Below, one piece after another: positions 8,282-12,332 of a stretch of DNA of 12,332 nucleotides. This DNA comes from Desulfobacterales bacterium. Lineage in GTDB: Bacteria; Desulfobacterota; Desulfobacteria; Desulfobacterales; JAUWMJ01. Position numbers and translations under genes: made by a program. Every line of letters starts with the position of its first letter. Position 1 is the stretch's first letter. The notes under the pieces are model-generated. The model was not told the origin of the DNA. It worked only from the letters and a program-made list of their open reading frames with translations, and ran no database searches. The stretch spans positions 1 to 12,332 of the forward strand of contig JAUWMJ010000034.1 of NCBI GenBank assembly GCA_030613225.1, read 5' to 3'.

Positions 8282-8491
8282 GCAAGGGTTCGCGTAAAAA
8301 TAAGTTCGCAATTTCAGATGTTGAGGCGCCCGGCTGACAAGGTGCGAAAAAGCATGAATATCATGCATATTCCGAAGTTTCGCAACGCAGTCAGGCGGGA
8401 TGCATCGACGTCTAAAGTCAGCAGGGATGCATCGGTGCGGAAAATGTGAAATTATTTTTGGAGTCTACGCTTACCTGCGCGAGCCCTAAGC
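8282..8491. repeat. Palindromic intergenic element, chimeric copy
   Basis: The ends are imperfect inverted repeats (left GCAAGGGTTCGCG, right GCGCGAGCCCTAAGC) and the interior folds back. 8306-8337 pairs loosely with 8390-8413, TGCGAAA pairs with TTTCGCA around 8343-8383, and the centre is the hairpin GCATGA-ATA-TCATGC (8352-8366). The right half holds a tandem duplication: AGTCAGGCGGGATGCATCG (8389-8407) recurs 27 bases later at 8416-8434 with 17 of 19 bases alike. The right arm (8438-8460) resembles the arms of the element at 9624-9856 more than its own left arm. No convincing gene lies inside. It resembles a non-autonomous MITE-like or structural RNA/DNA repeat. Confidence 0.65.
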
Positions 8492-8756
8492 AATCAAAAA
8501 ATGACTGGAGCTATAAGATCAAGATTGAAAATTTATTAAAGCAGGGGAGGGTGTTCAATAAAAAAATGATGGAAAAATGAAATTGTACTGTGTTTGAAAA
8601 CAGAAATCCATAACAGTTTTTATGCCTTGAGACCTTTGAAATGGGACGTTTTGAAAAAGGCTCATTTGTGAAATCTTTTTACTGTACACCTGGAATGAGA
8701 AAAGCTGGAAAAATATTTCGCGCCACATATAAATCCTAGCACGAAAATGATACAGG
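8492..8756. other. Intergenic stretch without a gene
   Basis: AT-rich DNA between the palindrome and the FN3 gene stop. The only recognisable item is a 25-base stretch at 8631-8655 beginning GACCTTTGAAA that recurs, 21 of 25 identical, at 9855-9879. No ORF with a plausible start site and no clear terminator was found. Confidence 0.5.
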
Positions 8757-9350
8757 CTAAAACGAATGGATAGATAAAAACGTCAGATATGACAGTTCCG
8801 CTACAGGTACCAGGATATTTTTCACTGTTTTCCCAGGGCGACCGGAGTGATTTTCTAAACAGTCTATTTTTGAGCTAAAAACGGAACTGGCAATAAAGCA
8901 ACTGCTCTCGGCACCGCTGACTGCGCCGCCACCGCTTTCGCCACCACCACTGCTGCTGCCGCTAAGAGTATTTACCTCATTCGAAAAACCGCTTTCATTA
9001 TATGGTTCTTCATTATCATAGGCAGTAACAACAAGAAAATAGTTATCATTATCGTCTAAACCTGTAAGTAATAATTCAGGGTTATCAGGATCAACGTAAT
9101 ACGGATCGTCAGGATCGTTAGTTGTTAAAGAAATTGGTGAAGGGCCTTGATCAATATCCACACCATCATATGGTGCACCGGAAAAGATTTTTTTATAATA
9201 GATCTTATATCCTGCAAGATCAGGTTCGGTGTTTGAACCCCATTTAAGCGTAATATCGGCAGCATAACCGGAATTATACAAACAAAAAAACAAAGCAAAG
9301 ATAATCAACATAGTCTTCCGGTAGTATAAAATACCTAACAGATTTTTCAT
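8757..9350 (-). CDS. Secreted fibronectin type III domain protein with CFIA-type tail
   Basis: 197 residues. An N-terminal signal peptide has basic residues at 2 and 11-12, a hydrophobic core at 14-25 and a likely cut after GYA (30). One FN3-like domain (about 31-129) has the marks LKWGSNTEPDLAGYKIYY and VVTAYD...ESGFSNEV. It contains an acidic insert rich in Asp-Pro (78-91), possibly metal binding. A Gly/Ser linker (130-147) leads to SSCFIASSVF (149-158) and a short hydrophobic end with PVAELSYL (182-189). The CFIATAAYGS-like motif after a Gly/Ser linker is common in exported deltaproteobacterial proteins, but here it is degenerate and the tail is shorter than usual. The start is supported by GGGAGAG upstream of the ATG. 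Its function is unknown; a surface or extracellular location is inferred. Confidence 0.8.
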   Translation of the reverse strand: MKNLLGILYYRKTMLIIFALFFCLYNSGYAADITLKWGSNTEPDLAGYKIYYKKIFSGAPYDGVDIDQGPSPISLTTNDPDDPYYVDPDNPELLLTGLDDNDNYFLVVTAYDNEEPYNESGFSNEVNTLSGSSSGGGESGGGAVSGAESSCFIASSVFSSKIDCLENHSGRPGKTVKNILVPVAELSYLTFLSIHSF

Positions 9351-9623
9351 TATATTACTCTCCCTCTTTGTTTTTTTTTCTAAAAGCTTTCAACACAAAA
9401 AATACAACGGTCTGTTTTCGTATAGGCCCTGAATGAAAAAATCAAGCTTAAAAAACAAAAAAACCATTCAAAATCGAATCGTTTCAAGATAAACAATAAA
9501 AATACAAAGAGTTAAATCGTATCATAATTTTAAAAAAAAATAATGAGATTCCAAACTGTTTTTCACAGATAATAAAATACACTTTACGTATCGCCAACTA
9601 TCCTTATAGCTTCCTTGCCTCAG
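9351..9623. other. AT-rich leader upstream of the FN3 gene
   Basis: About 270 bases of strongly A/T-rich DNA with poly-A and poly-T runs and no gene. It would carry the promoter and 5' leader of the FN3-protein gene. Apart from the candidate promoter listed separately, no conserved structure was recognised. Confidence 0.5.
9569..9597 (-). promoter_or_regulatory. Candidate promoter for the FN3-protein gene
   Basis: On the - strand TTGGCG (9597-9592) and TATTAT (9574-9569) are 17 bases apart, matching 4/6 and 5/6 of the sigma-70 consensus. It would leave a leader of about 210 bases, which is long, and AT-rich DNA gives chance matches, so support is weak. Confidence 0.28.
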
Positions 9624-9856
9624 TCTTAGGGCTCGCGAAAAAATAACTTCACATTTTATGCACCCCAAGGGCATTTGCTTCGCGGCACATCCCGGATTCA
9701 GGCCATATTTGTCCGATTCTCAACTCCAAAATCCTCGAAATAGCTCGCTATTCCTGTGGTTTCGGAGTCTTCGCTTACCTGCAGTCTCGGATCGAACAAA
9801 TCTGACCTAAATCCATGCGCCTAAAATGTAAAGTTATATTTGCGCGAACCCTAAGA
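9624..9856. repeat. 233-bp near-complete palindrome (MITE-like element)
   Basis: Almost the whole element is self-complementary. Outer arms: TCTTAGGGCTCGCG at 9624 against the complement of CGCGAACCCTAAGA ending 9856, continuing through the ACTTCACATTTTA / TAAAATGTAAAGT blocks. Middle arms: GGATTCAGGCCATATTTGTC (from 9692) pairs with the block ending GACCTAAATCC near 9815. Inner arms: CTCCAAAATCCTCGAAATAG (9724-9743) pairs with CTATTCCTGTGGTTTCGGAG (9748-9767) around a CTCG loop. No transposase or ORF is inside. It lies between the sppA stop and the FN3 leader. Confidence 0.75.
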
Positions 9857-9903
9857 CCTTTGAAAAGTGCCGTTTCGAAGTCTGCGCTTATCTGCAAAGG
9901 TCT
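9854..9903. repeat. Hairpin just downstream of sppA
   Basis: AGACCTTTG (9854-9862) and CAAAGGTCT (9895-9903) are exact inverted repeats with a 32-base loop. It begins 5 bases beyond the sppA stop on the - strand and overlaps the edge of the 233-bp palindrome. It could help end sppA transcription, but no T-run follows, so an intrinsic terminator is not claimed. Its loop holds a copy of the 19-base motif also present in the two larger elements. Confidence 0.5.
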
Positions 9904-9908
9904 CATAC

Positions 9909-10880
9909 TTATGGCATCCAGATATAGTAAAACCCAGTATTTAAGGGACTTATTGATTCGGGCAGGTTTAAATCGATAAGGGATAAGCCCTGGCCGCCTT
10001 GCCAGTCAACAGCAGTATTGTACAGGTTGTCATTGGGGTATTTGGTGCGGCGATATATAACGATCCTGGCATCTTGCGAGAGTCCGGCCAGTTTCTTAGT
10101 CTTGCTTATCGCATCTTCAAGGTATCCTATTTTGTCAATCAAACCAAGTTCAAGAGCTTTTGGGGCAAGATATATTCGAGCTGTAGAGATTTGTGCCAGT
10201 CTGTTTTTATCGAGTTTTCGGTGTATTGAGACAAGATTTATAAATCTTTTTCCAAGTTCGTCAGTCAGGTCCTGAAAAATCTTTCGTTCCTCATCAGTGG
10301 TCTTGCGAAAGGGTGAACCTATATCCTTGTTTTTGCCGGATTTGTTTATATCCAGGCCGACACCTATTTTTTCCATAAGACTGTTTACTTTTGGCTGCAT
10401 GAATATAACGCCTATTGAACCGGTGATCGTTGTAGGATGCGCAAAAATAAAATCAGCAGGCAGAGCGATGTAATATCCGCCTGACGCAGCTACATCCATC
10501 ATTGCTACCACAAGTTTTACACCGGTACGTTTTTTAAAGGCAATAATTTCGTGATAAAGGATGTCGCTTGCTGTAACAGTACCTCCCGGAGAGTCGATTT
10601 TTAAAATAACCGCTTTGATTTTCCTGTCTTTTTCAGCCAGTTTGAGCTGGGAAACGACCTCCTGGATCATGCTCGGTTTTGTAAAAATAAGCCCTTTGCT
10701 TGTGCTGCCTGATATTTTCCCTTTTATGGGAATAACAAGTATCTTGCCCTTTCCTTTGCCCTGAAGCGTAAATTCCTGAAGTGGTACTGTGTCATCAGGA
10801 AAAAGGGTTATCCTTGGGGATGCACAACCGCTGAAAAGAAGAACAAGGAGCGCTGAAATGATTAAAGAGTATGTTCGCAT
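9909..10880 (-). CDS. sppA: SppA-type S49 signal peptide peptidase, lipoprotein form
   Basis: 323 residues from the ATG at 10880, chosen because it directly begins a lipoprotein signal peptide (MRTYSLIISALLVLLFSGC; lipobox LFSGC, lipidated Cys19) and has AAGGAT upstream. The frame is open further upstream to 11054, but that extension has no signal character and crosses a repeat fragment. The S49 fold shows KIDSPGG (94-100), the nucleophile Ser133 in AASGGYY, GSIGVI (154-159) and the general base Lys185 in SGKNKD. The 52-residue Ser-Lys spacing equals that of Bacillus SppA, and the usual RIYLAPKALELGLID follows (235-249). The family cleaves leftover signal peptides in the membrane. Here the enzyme would be membrane-tethered by lipid on the periplasmic side. 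It is a single-domain form, about half the length of E. coli SppA. It appears monocistronic. Confidence 0.9.
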   Translation of the reverse strand: MRTYSLIISALLVLLFSGCASPRITLFPDDTVPLQEFTLQGKGKGKILVIPIKGKISGSTSKGLIFTKPSMIQEVVSQLKLAEKDRKIKAVILKIDSPGGTVTASDILYHEIIAFKKRTGVKLVVAMMDVAASGGYYIALPADFIFAHPTTITGSIGVIFMQPKVNSLMEKIGVGLDINKSGKNKDIGSPFRKTTDEERKIFQDLTDELGKRFINLVSIHRKLDKNRLAQISTARIYLAPKALELGLIDKIGYLEDAISKTKKLAGLSQDARIVIYRRTKYPNDNLYNTAVDWQGGQGLSLIDLNLPESISPLNTGFYYIWMP

Positions 10881-10943
10881 AAAATTATCCTTTTTATCGA
10901 AAGTGTTGGACTCGTGAAGAGTGTTACCGATGGTGCCCACAGG

Positions 10944-10960
10944 AAATGCCCTTGGGGTGC
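10944..10960. repeat. 17-base fragment shared with the large palindrome
   Basis: The stretch AAATGCCCTTGGGGTGC is the exact reverse complement of 9660-9676 inside the 233-bp palindrome. The surrounding 50 bases upstream of sppA have no other strong match, so it looks like a remnant of a related repeat in the sppA leader. Confidence 0.45.
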
Positions 10961-11046
10961 TAAGTAAAAAGTCATTTTTCACCACTGAGCTATCGGAGCA
11001 CAGAGAATATCTTGTTTTATAGTAAATACTCAGGTTGTGAGTTTCA

Positions 11047-11160
11047 GGGTTCACATTTCACGGTTGGGTGTATGCTGAGTGAGATGATGCGCTCAGCTAA
11101 CTCATAGTTTGTTAGTTTAACTTCTATCAACTCATCTGTTTAACCCTGAACCGTGAACCC
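11047..11160. repeat. Imperfect inverted repeat of GTTCA-type units
   Basis: GGGTTCAC followed by TTCACGGTT on the left (11047-11066) is matched in reverse by ACCCTGAACCGTGAACCC on the right (11143-11160), with a few mismatches. Inside is a 6-bp hairpin GCTGAG (11074-11079) / CTCAGC (11092-11097). It has the same unit type as the 34-bp repeats at 11849 and 12070. No gene is inside. Confidence 0.5.
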
Positions 11161-11239
11161 CGGAACTTTGAACCAGTTACATTTTATATTTATCTATCTT
11201 TAAAAGAGCTGTCATGTCAACACAAGATCTATACCATAT

Positions 11240-11306
11240 GGGCTCGGTCAAAAATAACTTGGTAAAATTGGGATGCAAAAATGCCAAGTTGTTTTTGACC
11301 GAGCCC
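11240..11306. repeat. Strong 23-bp hairpin in the sppA/small-gene spacer
   Basis: The left arm 11240-11262 (starting GGGCTCGGTCAAAAATAACT) and the right arm 11284-11306 are complementary at 22 of 23 positions, with a 21-base loop. The arm start GGGCTCG...AAAAATAAC resembles the ends of the palindromic elements at 8282 and 9624, so it may be a short member of the same family. It could also stop transcription between the divergent genes, because A-runs and T-runs lie within the arms. Confidence 0.65.
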
Positions 11307-11371
11307 TATGTAGGGGAAAAGATGCATCTTACAAACGGGCTAAAATTTGCTTGTATTTTAAAGATATTCTG

Positions 11372-11400
11372 TTTATGGTTGTTTGATAATAAACCATAAA
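11372..11400. promoter_or_regulatory. Inverted repeat upstream of the duplicated-domain gene
   Basis: TTTATGGTT (11372-11380) and AACCATAAA (11392-11400) form an exact 9-bp inverted repeat with an 11-base spacer, 56 bases before the start codon at 11456. It could be an operator or an mRNA hairpin. No regulator is known for it and no convincing -35/-10 pair was found around it. Confidence 0.35.
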
Positions 11401-11455
11401 AAGGATAACCACATAACGCTCAAGTAAATGTCTGACTGTTTTAACGGAGGACTCT

Positions 11456-11842
11456 ATGCAACAAAACAAGGTTGTAGTACAATTTAAAGACGGCAAAATA
11501 ATGAAAGGAAATACCAGCGACTTTTTTCCTAATAAAACACAGTTTCATTTAACAACGTTAAGCGGTGAGATGGAAAATATTGATGTTGAACAATTAAAGG
11601 CGGTATTTTTTGTTAAAGAAAGTGAGGGAAATGAATCCCATAGCGATAAATATGATGATGAAATAGCAGCAGGAGGTCGAAAGATTGAAGTTGAGTTTTC
11701 AGATAGCGAAGTAGTAATAGGATATACCCTTTCATACTCACCAGACCGTCATGGTTTCTTCATGACACCTGCCGACCTTAAGGGTAATAATGAACGCATT
11801 TTTGTGATAAAATCAGCAACAAAAAATGTAAAATTCGTATAA
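11456..11842 (+). CDS. Small conserved-type protein with internal two-fold duplication
   Basis: 128 residues, start supported by GGAGG 6 bases before the ATG. There is no signal peptide or membrane segment, so it should be cytoplasmic. Residues 5-33 and 76-104 align without gaps at a fixed offset of 71: K-V/I-x-V-x-F-x-D-x3-V/I-x-G-x-T, then F/Y-x-P-N/D-K/R, F and T. This indicates two copies of a small beta-rich unit joined by an acidic linker (55-71, ESEGNESHSDKYDDE). The C-terminal NNERIFVI stretch also looks like a family signature. It resembles uncharacterised DUF-type proteins of deltaproteobacteria (possibly DUF6982, from memory and not verified). It stands alone between two repeat-rich spacers, so no function is proposed. 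Confidence 0.78.
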   Translation: MQQNKVVVQFKDGKIMKGNTSDFFPNKTQFHLTTLSGEMENIDVEQLKAVFFVKESEGNESHSDKYDDEIAAGGRKIEVEFSDSEVVIGYTLSYSPDRHGFFMTPADLKGNNERIFVIKSATKNVKFV

Positions 11843-11848
11843 AATATT

Positions 11849-12103
11849 GTAAGCGTTCACGGGTTCAAAGGTTCAGGGTTCAGAGGTCCAAAGTTCAATG
11901 CAAATCTTAACCGTTGATACGTCAACCCTGAGCTTTGGTTGCGACTTTAGGTTAAAAAAGTAAAATCATGGCACAGCAGGTTGATTCATACGTAAAACGG
12001 CGGGCTAATTCGATTGAGAGTTCCGCCGGAACTCATTTATTCCACCAGGCTTTACCAAAAAAGAAACGTTGAACCCTGAACCTTTGAACCCGTGAACGCT
12101 TAC
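11849..12103. repeat. 255-bp interval bounded by perfect 34-bp inverted repeats
   Basis: 11849-11882 (starting GTAAGCGTTCACGGGTTCAA) is the exact reverse complement of 12070-12103. The units are GTTCA-type heptads. The left arm begins 6 bases after the stop of the 128-residue gene and the right arm ends 3 bases from the hutH stop, so the element fills the convergent gap exactly. It may act as a two-way terminator or be a small insertion; no transposase is present. Confidence 0.8.
11968..12072 (+). CDS. Possible 34-residue ORF inside the inverted-repeat element
   Basis: An ATG at 11968 opens a 34-residue frame (starts MAQQVDSYVKRR, ends LFHQALPKKKR) that stops inside the right repeat arm. It is very basic at the C-terminus. 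No good ribosome site precedes it (A-rich TAAAATC), and it could be chance or a remnant of a longer gene. It was not recognised. Confidence 0.2.
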   Translation: MAQQVDSYVKRRANSIESSAGTHLFHQALPKKKR

Positions 12104-12106
12104 GAA

Positions 12107-12332
12107 CTATCTAAGTTCTCCGACTTTTTCTTCGACAGCTTCCAGAATCTTTCCGCTTTGCATAAGGCTTTTTACAGCTTCGATATCCTTTGACAGTATG
12201 CGATCGCTGTCCAGATGGGAAACTGTACCACGTATGACGTTATATGCTGCCATAGTCCCTTCTCCGGGTTGCATATTGGTGAAAAGATCCATGGCCTGAA
12301 CTCCACATAAAAGCTCAATAGCGATAACGTTT
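12107..12332 (-). CDS. hutH: Histidine ammonia-lyase (HutH), C-terminal part
   Basis: The frame is open to the window edge, so only the last 74 complete residues are present; an internal ATG at 12292 is not the start. The helix NVIAIELLCGVQAMDLF and the ending PGEGTMAAYNVIRGTVSHLD...DRILSKDIEAVKSLMQSG match the C-terminal region of HutH and the wider aromatic amino acid lyase family. HutH removes ammonia from histidine to give urocanate, the first step of histidine breakdown, in the cytoplasm. The catalytic MIO triad (Ala-Ser-Gly) lies upstream, outside the window, so activity and the choice between HutH and a related lyase cannot be confirmed. It is convergent with the small gene at 11456. 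Confidence 0.85.
   Translation of the reverse strand, partial: NVIAIELLCGVQAMDLFTNMQPGEGTMAAYNVIRGTVSHLDSDRILSKDIEAVKSLMQSGKILEAVEEKVGELR

Noticed and set aside
8246..8449. 67-residue + strand ORF
   Set aside because: It lies over the palindromic element, has repeat-derived basic sequence and no good ribosome site; it is best explained by the repeat.
10881..11054. 58-residue N-terminal extension of the sppA frame up to an ATG at 11054
   Set aside because: It puts the clear lipoprotein signal peptide inside the protein and crosses a repeat fragment; the ATG at 10880 has a ribosome site and starts the signal peptide.
11214..11399. 61-residue + strand ORF
   Set aside because: It runs through the 23-bp hairpin and the later inverted repeat, with no family resemblance or ribosome site.

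Overview
The window reads as chromosomal DNA of an anaerobic deltaproteobacterium, most likely a sulfate reducer of the Desulfobacterales type. This is inferred from gene content only: two heterodisulfide-reductase-like (Hdr) electron-transfer modules, a PAS/sigma-54 activator, moderately AT-rich DNA and many palindromic intergenic repeats. No rRNA, tRNA or CRISPR array was seen.

Left part (about 1-6642): two Hdr modules face each other. On the + strand, a 5'-truncated membrane protein (the end of a NarI/HdrE-type cytochrome b domain fused to four [4Fe-4S] sites, the last two HdrC-like) overlaps by 4 bases a two-CCG-domain HdrB-like gene. On the - strand lies a compact hdrC-hdrB-hdrA operon whose HdrA is a 1013-residue double-flavin fusion. 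Together they suggest a soluble HdrABC moving electrons among cytosolic carriers and a membrane HdrDE/DsrMK-like module linking quinone or periplasmic carriers to a cytosolic thiol/disulfide couple. Substrates and partners are not visible here.

Middle part (6684-9350): just upstream of hdrC on the same strand is a PAS-AAA+-Fis regulator that probably controls, or is transcribed with, the hdr operon. A 660-base non-coding stretch with a palindromic element follows, then a secreted FN3-domain protein with a CFIA-type C-terminal tail.

Right part (9351-12332): an AT-rich leader, a 233-bp near-complete palindrome, a lipoprotein SppA-type S49 peptidase (- strand; start moved in to 10880), a repeat-rich spacer with a strong 23-bp hairpin, a small protein with an internal two-fold duplication (+ strand), a 255-bp interval bounded by perfect 34-bp inverted repeats, and the C-terminal end of histidine ammonia-lyase (- strand, cut by the window edge).

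The intergenic regions carry at least two related repeat systems. One has ends resembling CTTAGGGCTCGCG followed by an A-rich run and TAAC (6654, 8282-8491, 9624-9856). The other consists of GTTCA-heptad inverted repeats flanking the small duplicated-domain gene.
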